Assembly (NCBI GenBank): GCA_020055645.1
Contig: CM034549.1
Coordinates: 23,953,930 to 24,017,929 of the forward strand
DNA: 64,000 nucleotides
From: Tomocerus qinae
Taxonomy: Eukaryota > Arthropoda > Collembola > Entomobryomorpha > Tomoceridae
Direction of reading: 5' to 3'
The notes under the pieces were generated by a model. It made no database searches, was not told the origin of the DNA, and worked only from the letters and a program-made list of their open reading frames with translations. Below are positions 13,000-24,658 of this stretch, piece by piece. The position numbers and the translations under genes are program-made. Within the stretch, counting starts at the first letter, position 1; every line of letters begins with the position of its first letter.

Positions 13000-15900
13000 T
13001 AGTGATATTTTAGATAATGATCATTATTTTCACCCGCTACCAACAATAGCTATGTTTACATTGTCATAATTTTATTCCGTACCTTACCGTCCTACCTAAC
13101 CCTAATTTTGGGTTTACCAGGATTCAATCCTTGTGCTTGTAATGGAGAAATGTTTTATTTTCTTTGTGATGGGATTTCAACTGAAACTACCTTCCCACAC
13201 TGAAAGTAATGATCTCAATAAAATAATGATGCATATCATTGCCTCTTTACTGTTGATATCAACTGTAAAGAAGATAGACATCCCGAGACCTATTTGAATA
13301 GTAGTCAATAAAGAAGGAATTATGAATCTAGACAATACTATCGCTCAGAATGCTCGCTATATATAATTTGATTTCCTTTGGCATGAGTTTATAGTCAACC
13401 ATCAAAGGATTTTAAACACACTATCCTCATAGTCTTTTTCACTGTCTATGATCATTTTCATGACCCTTGTCTACTAGAGCAATAAATTGGCCTAGATTCT
13501 GGGTACAATGAATATCTTAGTGTTTAAGTTGTCTTCATTCACCACAACTTTCCCCACTACCCACTCGAGTGTCAATCTTACAGTTCTACAAGACTATAAA
13601 ATACTATAACAATTAGATAGTACATATTGTCATAGTACTCTTTAGTCTTTCCACGATGAAAAATTAATGATCTTCTGGTCCGTCCCCGTTCAAACCACAA
13701 AAACAAAATAATGACGGTAATATGATACCGCGTGGTCGGTGGAAAGGTGGAAAGTTCATCCGGGTAGGCACATCTCCCCTCACAAGACCCAGCCACATGA
13801 TTATATCGTGATAGGGTCGTGCTTCATAGAAGACACGGGATTAATACATTTTCTATTCGGGTCACTTACGTAAAAACATGTTTTTATACCTTTATTTTTT
13901 ATATAAGTCTGAAAATATACTCATAAGAAAGTCAGATCATGAGTTTTCCACCTGACATTTCAACTTTGGTTTACGATTACATACCTAAGATAAAAAATGA
14001 AAATAATTGCCGAGAAAATGAGGACGAGAGCTTTCACCACAGACAAAAAATACACTCCTTTTCGTAAGACTTCTTATGTAATGTAATACTTATAGGGGCA
14101 CAATATTTTGCTATTACCAGACGACAATTATTTAACTGTAATATGACACGAGTTAGCTTTCCTACTTCACATTTTACCAACTCTACTATATGTAATCGTG
14201 ACATTAGCAATAACGATGATGGTTTGGATTATTTTTTACTTTTTTCGTACTGCTAGCATGACTTCATCACCCTACTCATCACGCTACTTCTAGTTTCATA
14301 ATATATTTTCGAAGACTACGATATAACAATCATTTTCCAAAGACTTTATTTCAACCCACGTAGATAGACACCACTTTAACTCTACTGGCAAATATTAATG
14401 CAGATATTATTATAAATAGACGTATACAGATCGCATAAGGATTTTCGTAGCATTATTAATGTTTTTATTATCTAAGATTAACATACTTAGATATTTTAGA
14501 CATTTACACACGAGGTTTCCATGTGATGACGCAAATCGAATCAAGCGAACCTTTTCAATGCTAGAAAGGTTCATTGTATTTATTTGCTATCCCCTCGTTA
14601 TTCGTCGTTTGCGTTTTCTACGAATGATGAATAGACTAGTTGTAATACTTGAATAATCCTTTTCTTTTAAGCACAGTAAAGAGTTACACATTGAATGCTA
14701 AGGTTCCAGATTTAGCGCTAATGATATGCTATTTATGGTGCAGATAATACAAACTCATTTCTTCATGCGATGGAGCATAGTAATGCACAGGCATAGCTTT
14801 ATTTCTGAAAAGGTAATTAAATATTTTAGTTTTAATCTTGATTGGTGAAGATAAAAGAGACGAGATTCTTTATATCAGTATCACCAATCAATGTCTATGG
14901 GCTTTTGTTTGACTGGATTAATTCCAGAACACTATTGTTCTGAAGAAAATAGTCTCGCTAAACATACTGGAGAGTAGTAAGGCCTATAATATATCTGCAA
15001 TAAGACTCTACATGTATTAGCACCTACAAGTTGTGTGACTTCATTTTGCATTTAAGTACGTAGTTAAACTATGTACTCCCTCCAGCAGCATTTGTTGTAA
15101 ATTCCCTATTTACTATGTACAAACTGCTTGTATTATGTGTAGGATAATATTTTCCCTGGAGGTAATTCCACCTTTCTACTTTAACTCCGTACGACGCTAA
15201 CTTTCACCACATCAAAGATGTATTGCATTAGTAGCAATAGCAATGCTAATGAAAGTACGGGCGAAAGTTTTATATGGGGATAGAATGAGAAAGCAGACTA
15301 TGCTCGGAGAATATTGTTCTGTGTTTTATTCATCATTCTAAGATGGTGAAATTCTATCATGTTATCGAGTAATTATTATGGAATGTGGAGTATATGTTGC
15401 ATTGAATCAAGTAAAGGTAAAATTTGAAAGAGGAACTAAAGCTTCAAAGTTGAATTTTGCTTGTTGTCAATAGAACATATGTAGGCGAAAGAGATGAATA
15501 GGTTTCAGATCATAATGTAAAATAATGAAATTTAGCACGACCTGTTTGTCCTGCATTAGTCTTGTCTAGACAGCATACATATACATAACTTGTTTATTCA
15601 TACATTTCATCTCTAGAGATTGTCCGTATTATCAATACTGAAATACATGTTTCAAATTGAACACGATGGAAAAGGCTTCTTAGCTGGAAGTTTGTAGTAG
15701 CCGTTTTATAAATGAATGAATTTACTGAACATAGGTCCCCGGCCAATACAGGTCTCCAATACATAAAATAATGTTAGGCTTATATAAGACTAAAATATTT
15801 ATCATGTCAGAAAATTGTCAATAAATTATGTTTTAGTGGAGTATTTGGCATTTGGTTACATATTTTTTGTGTATGTGAATGTATAGTTCTACATTTTCGT

Positions 15901-16960
15901 TTTCAAAAAGCGTTTGTATAGTTATCTACATTTAGTAGTAGCCGTTTTATAGTCTAACCTATATTTCATTTACATCCATATTGTCACAGTCACTATGTTG
16001 CTGGATGGTCAAAAGCATTTGCTCAAGATTTCAAACAAAATTATCTACCAAAAAGCAAAGAAAATCAAATTGTTTGCCTAGAGATAAGAGATAATCCGAT
16101 ATACCGGATATGTATCATGCTTGTCATAAAAAATTGCGTTGATCAAGTGGTATGTTTTCAAACACTCCACGAATCCACAATTCATAGTCAAACTACAAAA
16201 CTACTACAAGTGTACCATTTTGAACAAGCGCTTCTCGTTTTTCTAGGGAACAAACTAACTTTATTACTATAAACTTCCGTGAACACAACCTAAAACAACA
16301 GAATGATTGTTGCACTTCAAAGCATTGTTTGTAGTAATTTCTTGGTATTTTCTGTACATAATACTTTCCAAAGAACCTAAAATAGATTACAATCAGTAGG
16401 AGCTACTTTAGACCCGTAATAACTTTCAGAATTGTACACAGTAGCAAAAAATAGTTAGGGTACAATAGGGTAGATTTATGTTTACAAGCGTTAACTTGTT
16501 ACTTTGGCTCAAGTCAGAGCCAAAGTTGCACTGAACATAGACCTAGCTAGGCTGATCATGCAACAAAAATTGTACGTGCAGTTAAGAGCCAAGTCTGGCT
16601 TTCTTAACACATTTTAATGTGGTCAAGCATAATTCAATTCTAAAGTTGCATATAAGATATGTTGATAACATTCAATTTTTAATGTCCAAACAGTTAAAAG
16701 TTGGTTTTGTGATTGTCTCTATATTATAACCACAGAAGAGATAAAGCAATTTTACCAATCTATCTAACTACATATGTATCTATTTATCTATGTATGTCTG
16801 GGAAGGAGAGACTAAATGCGCAAACAAGAGCTTATGCGTTGCATATTGCATAAAATTATGAACTCTGGGTTAACATTTACATATTTCGAAATTAAACTAA
16901 AAAATGTTGACACGGAAATATTTTGAAATTTAATAGCACTAGTGGCCTAGTATCTGTACT
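13000..16960. other. Non-coding region with scattered small hairpins
   Basis: No supported gene. There are two short inverted repeats. At 16501-16526 a perfect 10-bp arm pair (ACTTTGGCTC / GAGCCAAAGT) has a 6-nt loop. At about 16581-16608 there is an imperfect GTTAAGA / TCTTAAC stem. A slightly GC-richer patch at about 13670-13800 has no conserved domain that I recognise. Confidence 0.35.
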
Positions 16961-16965
16961 ATTAT

Positions 16966-17540
16966 ATAAACGTAAAGTGGTACATGCACGCATAGAGTTC
17001 TGTTGGTATTCTTGAATAATTAAAAGTAGTATGTATGTCCTATCGTTTTGTAATGACTAGACTACCAATGTACTGGTAGTCTAGTCATTGGTCACGCTTA
17101 TAGACATCCTCTCTATAAAATCCGTTATTGAAATTCCAGAGAGAGTGCTAGTACGTAAAATATATTTCAACATTTTTCTAGCACACTTTACGTGTTAGGT
17201 TTCAGCTAGTATATAAATAATAAGGTAGTCATCTTCATTCTTCATCGTCATCATCTTCATTATCATATACATAAACGTAAAGTGGGACATGCGCATGGAA
17301 TTCTGTCAGTATTCTTGTATAAAAGTCTGTATGTATGTCCGTATTATTTTGTAATTAATGAGTAAAGACTAGACTATCAGTACTGAGTTTGTTCTACATT
17401 TCAACACACTTAGGCATCAAAAATTGGTCTACTAAATAATCAATGGTATATGAAATTCGGGCCAATGCGCAGGCGCTAGAAATTCACTGATTTCAACATT
17501 TTTCTACAACACTTCATAACTAGATGCTTGTATTCCAGCA
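16966..17540. repeat. ~0.3-kb degenerate tandem duplication with a perfect palindrome
   Basis: ATAAACGTAAAGTGG begins at 16966 and again at 17271. ATTTCAACATTTTTCTA occurs at 17164 and 17490. The blocks between them (ACATGC, TTCTGT, TATTCTTG, GTATGTATGTCC, TTTTGTAAT) are in the same order. Copy 1 also contains a perfect 16-bp inverted repeat at 17052-17067 / 17074-17089 with a 6-nt spacer, which copy 2 lacks. This looks like duplicated non-autonomous repeat DNA. Confidence 0.65.
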
Positions 17541-19348
17541 TTAGTTAACCTACTACTCACGCTTAATGCAATACCACTGCACTGCAAGCGGGAGTAGTTC
17601 CGCACCTCCTGTGATTCCCTACTCCTGTAAAATCGCATCGCCTATATTTCCCTGTCACCATGAATTTTGACCGCTCATTATAGTTATAATTCCTACATGA
17701 GTAAGCACATAATTATTTAATAATATTCTCTGAACATAACACCTTTTCGAGGGATCACTGACCACGGGTAGTTGACAGTTAGTAGGGACCTCTACAGCTA
17801 TTAGTACTTTAGTAGGGTAAGGGTAGATTCCAGACAGAAAGCAGGATTTCTTTGGTACCTATAATATATCAAAGTTGAATCAGTGGATCAAATTTTTTTC
17901 AAAAACTTTAAACGAAATTTTGAACCCCTATCGAATTTGATTGGCTTTGTAATTATTTCCCTTTGTATTACATGGTTAACTTCCTTCCTGTCTCTCAGCT
18001 ATAGCTCTAAGCTACATACAGCTTTTTGAAAATTTTTCAGAATCACTCTTACCAAAATGTTTTTCAATTAACAACTTTAATTGATATACTTTATAAACAA
18101 AAAGCTTTTCCTACAAAAATCCATACTTTTTTTGGATCGAATACTGTTTTCGTGGCTATTTTACGAAATTATTGAAGTAGTTTGCCTGGATTAGACATGA
18201 AAACCAGAGTAGCCCCAAGTGACTGTACTTTTTACTGTCTTTAATAAAAAAAAATTTAAAGAGTATAACGATAATGAATAAGCACGGCATAATGTTTTAT
18301 AGTAGAAAGTAATAAACCGTAGTAGTGATGAAAGAAAATTGAATTTACTTGTAGAATTGAATTTTGTAAATACTTAGGCATCACCCTGTGAAGCAAAGTA
18401 GTAGAATTACATAGAAAGCATAAAGCTATGGTATGCAATACGTATGGAGTATGGAGAGTCCTCCTGAGTCCTAAGGAGGGACGAGGGACCTTCTGCTACT
18501 TCTTTACTTGTACTTACACTCCCCACCAGGTATGTTCCACGTGATGAATGAGTTTTTCTTGCATAAAGTACATACAGAACTGTTGCTTTCCCCTTGCTTT
18601 CTTTGCAAAAACCAGACGACAGTTGTTTTCTCTAGGCGGCATAGGTTTTGCGGCGATGTCTGAGATACATGATGTTGGTGTAGTGAGAGTATGAAGTGAT
18701 GAATGTAAATAGATGTTCGATATCTACTAGTGTTTAGCTATGGATGGAGACAGACGCAATGTCTAACTAAGCAAATCAAAATCAAACCGAAGGAGTCCCA
18801 CTCATCTTTTTCTTAACCATAGGTTTGCTTTCCCTGCCATACATCTTCCATGCATTTGTAAATCTAAGCAGACACAACTTTATGACTATGACACAAAGGA
18901 ATAACATCAAACAGTACCTATACACAATGAGACGTTATGCGTAGATGTTATCTGTCCAAGTAGCGAAGTAAAAGTCGCATCACAGATCACAGCTTTATTA
19001 TCCATCCTTGCTACCTCTAATGTCTCATTCTTCTCCCAATCCTACTTCTGAATTGACCTCTCCCTGCCTAACTCACCCTCATCACCTCATCATCTACATA
19101 CACTTATAATCACATTGCCCCATCACCTTTACCATTTCAATTCCCCATCCTACTAACTTACTCATTCACTTCAATCTACAAATCTACTACTGATTATTTA
19201 TTACAGGTAAAGATACTAATTATAAATACTACAAATTTCACTAAAACTATTGCCAAGTATACACTTAAACTGAATAAGTCAGAAATGGATAAAATCACAA
19301 CTGCAATAACAGTCAATTGACTTACCTGGATTTCTATTGTTATTTCAG

Positions 19349-20295
19349 AATAGCAATCCTTCTCCAAGCTGACTTTTCTTCTACCTACATCTACATCGTT
19401 TTCGCTCTTCCGGCAAGCGCCGGCTTTCTTCTACCCTAGCTACATCACAGGTAACACTCTATTACTTTCTTTGTCTCTTGTCTTAATCCTTAGAGTGTTT
19501 GAAAAACATATTTGTAAAGATATGGATATTGGATACTCATATTCATCTTATATACCATCATAAATATTATCTAGGCATCTCTATTCTCAGAAAATAATTA
19601 TAACAGAGTTTGTCTCGGAGATTTTCCGGCTTCAGAGAAAGTGTTAGGAGTATTAGAACATCGTCATTTCATAGCTACCACTTTGTCAGCTACTTACTAA
19701 ACATTGTTACCTTTTATTCCTTTCACTTTCTCTGGTTTCCTACATAAATTGTCAAACTATAGTTACAAATTGGGTTTATTTTGTTCCAGAATAAATTCTG
19801 CTCCAGACGACTTTTCTTCAACCCACACCGCTTTCACTCTTCCGGCAAGCACCCGCTTTCACCACGCCTAACTACGCTACAGGTAAATACACTGTTCTAT
19901 TCTTTGTCACTTAATCTTTAGAATTGTAGACAAACGCATTTCACAGCACAGTTTAAAAGATCACGGCATCCAGTACTCATATTCGTCATGTCATGAATAT
20001 ACTTATAAATAATTAGGCAACTGTATAGAAAATAATTCTAACTAAGTATTGTGCAAGTTTTTCGAATTTTCAAAATATGTTAGGAGTTTTAAAACACCAT
20101 CACTTCGCAAATATCTCTTGTTTTCTGCATAAAATTGTCATACTAGATAGTTTCATAAACTAAAAATTGGATTTATTCTGTTGCTTTAGAGTAAATCTTT
20201 CTCCATACGACTTTTCCTCAACCCATACAAGTACCGAGTATCGCTTTCGTTCTTCCGACAAGCGCCTGCTTTCTCCAACCCTTACCACACAACAG
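19349..20295 (+). repeat. Tandem array of three exon-like repeat units
   Basis: Three related blocks of 102, 93 and 106 bp (19349-19450, 19790-19882, 20190-20295), spaced about 400-440 bp apart. Each sits between an acceptor-like AG (TATTTCAG, TTGTTCCAG, TTGCTTTAG) and a donor-like ACAG/GTAA. They share CTCCA..CGACTTTTC, CTTCCGGCAAGC and a C/T-rich tail. The sequence between blocks is also related (AGTTTAAAAGATCACGGCAT and similar). Read from the acceptor, block 2 is fully open (31 codons) and block 3 is open. Block 1 has one in-frame TGA, and block 3 is frame-shifted relative to block 2. It could be a spliced non-coding RNA built from duplicated exons, a decayed gene, or a mobile repeat that carries splice-like ends. 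Confidence 0.6.
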
Positions 20296-20439
20296 GTAAT
20301 GTACTGTTATATTTTTATCGCTTTATCCTTAGAGCTTTAGACAATGCATATTACAACGCAGTTTAAAAGATTACGGGCATCGGGAATTCATATACATCTT
20401 TAGTATCATGACTATGCATGTACAGATAGTTAGTAACCT

Positions 20440-20865
20440 ACATAAAATAAATATGGCTGGCGGTGATTGAGCCACTCCCGACTCGGAGAAGGTTCTAGCT
20501 AGGGCATCGGGCCCTAATATCCATTTCTGCTATCATAAATATGCTTGTCGTTAGGTACCTACAAAAAATAAAGATGGCTGACGCACATTGAGCCACTCCC
20601 GATTCGAAGAAGGTTCTGAGTTCTGGCAATGGCATCGGGCACTCATATCCATAATATGCTTGTAGTCAAGTGCCTAATAAATATGGGTGGCGGAGACTGA
20701 GCCACTCCTGATACGGAGAAGGGCCAGGGCATCGAGCACTCATATCCATCACTGCTATCTATGTTTGTAGTCAGGTGCCTACAGAAAATAAAGACGGCTG
20801 ACGCTGCCACTCCCAGTGCGAAGAAGGTTCTGGGTTCTGGCAACAACATCATCTTATGATACCAA
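20440..20865. repeat. Four ~110-120-bp tandem repeats nested in the preceding array
   Basis: The core TGAGCCACTCCCGA starts at 20468, 20589 and 20698 (CTCCTGA in the third), with a shortened TGCCACTCCCAG at about 20805. Each copy also contains GAAGAAGG or GGAGAAGG, GGGCATCGGG or similar, TCATATCC and a GTCA-GTGCCTA / AAATAAA(G)ATGG(C/G)TG segment. The end of the unit matches the spacer of the exon-like array just upstream, so this looks like secondary amplification of part of that larger unit. Confidence 0.7.
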
Positions 20866-23800
20866 TTAACTGGCAGTTTTGCGTAGTATGAGTACCAGGA
20901 ATGCTTCTGCTATCTTTCATTAGCGCTATTATCCTGATTTCCGGCATAAGCAATTGTCAAAGCCTTGTACTTAACTTAATAAAAACTAGTGTAAGTTGTT
21001 TTCCTTTTCCCTCAGCACTTTGATTAACTTACACCGCAACATAGATTCTTTCTAATCGAATGTACTCTATCGGTATCTTTAAATATGTATATCATAATGA
21101 ATATCTACTATGGAACTTCATCTTATTTGTACTTTGTACATTTTATTTTATACTGGTGAAAGTTTACTATACTAGGGAAAAGGAAATCGCAAGAGAACCT
21201 TTTACTTTTTAATTGTCCTTTGATTATGAGTGGAATACATTTAGTTCTTATATCGATGTGCTGAGTGAAAGGATGTGCTCAATTATCCATGTCTAACTGG
21301 CATGGCACTACAGAAACTACAGATCTAGGTAAACTGTTTACTGGCATCGCTTTAGCAGCATTATAGGTTTTCGGCACTTCTACATCGACTATAATGTTGG
21401 TCAATAAAAGCCAAGGCACAATGACAGCAATAACGATTCAATTTTCGATTTGTATAAATCAACTATTCCGGAAATAGAGAATTAGTACTTGCTACATTTT
21501 TCCTTGTGAAGAAATTCTCTCCTATCATCCATTTTGTCAAGTTACTCACACACTCATGCCGATAGTGAACTTGAAAAAGACCCGATTCTACCTAAGTACG
21601 TATTATGAACCTCGTCTTAGGTCCTAAGGACTCTCCAATGCTCCTAAAATAAAAGGAGACGTTACATTAGAAGACGGTCATAGTAAAAATCGACTTCTTA
21701 AGAACATTAGAAGACGGTCATAGTAATAATACGTTCCTAGTATACTGTGTTCAGTTATTTTACAGGAAAATCCATAGAGCACTGTAAATTAATTAACTTT
21801 CCATCTACAATGTTACTTAAGAATGACGGAACAACTTATTACCGGTATTTAGTCTAATTATGTTGTACATAATGAGATATTCGAGGCCGAATTCATAACA
21901 TGTACGCAAGTTCATATCATGGAGAGAGTGTTGGAATTGTTACAGAGTGACTATAGACCTCTGTAGGTCTCTTCAGTTTCCTGGAAAGTCTAACCGGTTG
22001 CAGTTACGTATCAGTAGAATAGGATTGCTAAGAAAACTATACTCATACAATATCGCATACAATAGATCAGTAAAGCGTGTTTTATTGAAAATACATTTTA
22101 TAGCCATTTTATCATTACTTATAGTATGGTGAGGGATTCGCATCGCATAAAATGATGAACATTTTTATTTTAGACATCAATTGAACATTCAGACAGAAAA
22201 CACTTCAATATTATGTAATTATGTAGCACTAAGAGTGGCCTTATGAACCTCGTCTTGAGTGCTGAGGGCTTTTCAAGACGTCCAAAATACGTGGAAATCG
22301 GCGTCTTGACGGCTTCTTATAAACATAGACGACTGTCATAATACAGGCATTAGATTTCCTCTGCAAGAGACTTTGGATCTCCAATATCATGAAGTTTTAC
22401 ATTGCATATTACTTCAGTGTTTGGATTTTTCATACAATGTTATGGAATTAGAAGGAGCGAGAAGAGCGTTTTTGGCATGTAGTGGATCATTAGATCTTAC
22501 AAATCTCTTATATTATAATTGTAGACTTGATAAAACCCACCTATGTCTGGTAGGGAGAGCCGAAAAGCCATAGTTTAATAATATGCAACATTTTCAGCAA
22601 TGTTGACTGCCTGATAAATGTATCATTGCTATGTGGTCAGGGGTGGAGTTTTAATTTTATATTTTTCGTAAAATTAAATACTTTTACTCAAATCTTTGGT
22701 ATACATAATATTATTACTAAAATTAATATTAGGAAGTCTTTTCTTAGCATTAAATACACAAACTTACAATTTCGAGCAGAATGTCGCATTTCTAACAAAA
22801 TACATAAATCCAGTGAAGTCAGTAATATCGACTTTTTTATTTAAGGTTCTATCTACATATCTACACAACTATCTACATAACGAAATTCTGTGTCTGTACT
22901 AAGAATTGTAGAGCTTAATACAAAAATTGAATCTATGCCTACGAGGTCAGATCTGGGCTACTGCCGTACTAAACTCATAACCAGACAGAATAAAATGGAT
23001 TTGTGTAAAAGCTGTCTTTGAAAATAACATCGCTACATTTCTTTTGGAAATGTCCATTAATAGAATGAGACATGCAGAATGAGACATACGATATAATATT
23101 AGATGAGTATCACTTGTTGAAGACTTATGTGGAAAGGTAGGATAGTATACAGACAGGTAGAGTGAGTAGCTTTCTGCAAAAACTCGCTGGAGTAGAGAGG
23201 TAGAAACTTATTAAGTTTCGTCAGGAGTGATCAGGAGGTTGCTATGCATCTCCCATCTTGTTCTCTTGTATTACACAAGGAGCTGTATCTTCTTGACAAA
23301 AGATTTTCCAGGAATAGATGGTCGTTTTAATGGTAGATATTATTCCCATCACTCCTTGCTAAGCTACTGTCAAGTTGCAGACATGGCTATTCGATGGCTT
23401 CACAAATAACATTATACAAATAATAATACACAATAGATAGGTGACTCGTTGAAAACGACTTGTAGTCCTATATAGTTCTAGGTCCATAGACTACACTCAT
23501 CGATGATTCACCGAGAGAGACAGGCCATTTTGTATGTTACTACTTTATTGCGCATTTGTTACGAGATAAACAATCCAGATAAACACATTATGTAATATTA
23601 TTGCCATTTTCACATCATGTAACTCCGACACTCCGAATTAATGCCCGGTGGTTACCGAGCCTTTAGAATGATTTCTCCATTCAGGTATCTTCACTTCATT
23701 TTGTCATTGTTAATAAATATAAAACGCGAGAGTTCCTATATACTCTGATACACTTACTTAGAATTGCTATATAGATGCCACTTCAACACCAGAGTAGATC

Positions 23801-24658
23801 ATTCGTCATAGAATGTCCATTTAATTAAGTACTACACGGGTTTGTACTTTCAAGGCTTACAAAACGTCGAGTATTCTACTTTTATTTCCGGGTTTTAGGG
23901 AAACCTAGTTAGTGCAACACCAATGTATGTACGTATTCAAGATAAGTCTAGTAAACTTCATCCAACTAGTATGAAACATATCGAAAATTAACAAAGGACA
24001 TAGGAAACCTAACCAGTTTTCCAAGAATCCTTTCGAAGCCATGTAAATTCTGTTGTTTTTCTTCTGTTTTGGGTGCGAGTCAGAATTTCAAACGTATACT
24101 TATTGTTTTCTCCACCAATTGCTCCTTTTACGTAGGCCGATTTCATGAAACTTTTACCATGAAAATAAGAATGTTTTACGAATAAATGCTAGATGAAATA
24201 TTGTTGACTAAATTTTCACCCAAACTTCTTTTCACAACTGTACAAAAGGTTTCCTTCGTTGTCTGTGGAATGCAAGACATCATTCATGTACATGAAGTCT
24301 TAGAACTATTTAAAAAAGATTTTAGTTCATCTCTGAACTCGGTACTTCTAAACTTATCTACAGACGCCCCTCGGAAGTTCGATTTTTGCAGTAAACCATC
24401 AACGGATGGAAGGATTTCACTGAATCGCATTAAGTCAAAGATTTGTATGGCACTTTCATGCAAGTTTAACATATATGCAGTATATACTCATTTTTATCAA
24501 TCCCATTGGAGATCATGAACGAGATAGCCTGAAATTCAGGGTAGGCATCTTGCAAATTAATCTTATGACTGCCAAACATTGTCATATCTAATTTTTGTGG
24601 CTAGATCCTGCACATAACATCGTGTAGTACTTTTTGGGAAGTCTGTGCAAATGATTAA
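20866..24658. other. Non-coding region with a dispersed ~100-bp repeat pair
   Basis: No supported gene. ATGAACCTCGTCTT begins related ~100-bp segments at about 21605 and 22243. The first contains an exact 23-bp direct repeat (21664-21686 and 21704-21726). Open frames near 24186-24518 on both strands have no recognised domain and no consistent splice partners. They immediately precede the first exon of the large gene and may be its promoter or 5' untranslated sequence. Confidence 0.4.

Noticed and set aside
13578..13800. GC-richer patch with minus-strand frame starting MAGSCEGRCAYPDE
   Set aside because: No recognised domain and no splice partners. The composition shift alone is not enough to call a gene or element.
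24186..24518. 110-codon + strand frame and overlapping antisense frames before the large gene
   Set aside because: No domain and no matching splice sites. The in-frame stop just before 24659 and the good ATG-donor exon there explain the gene start better.
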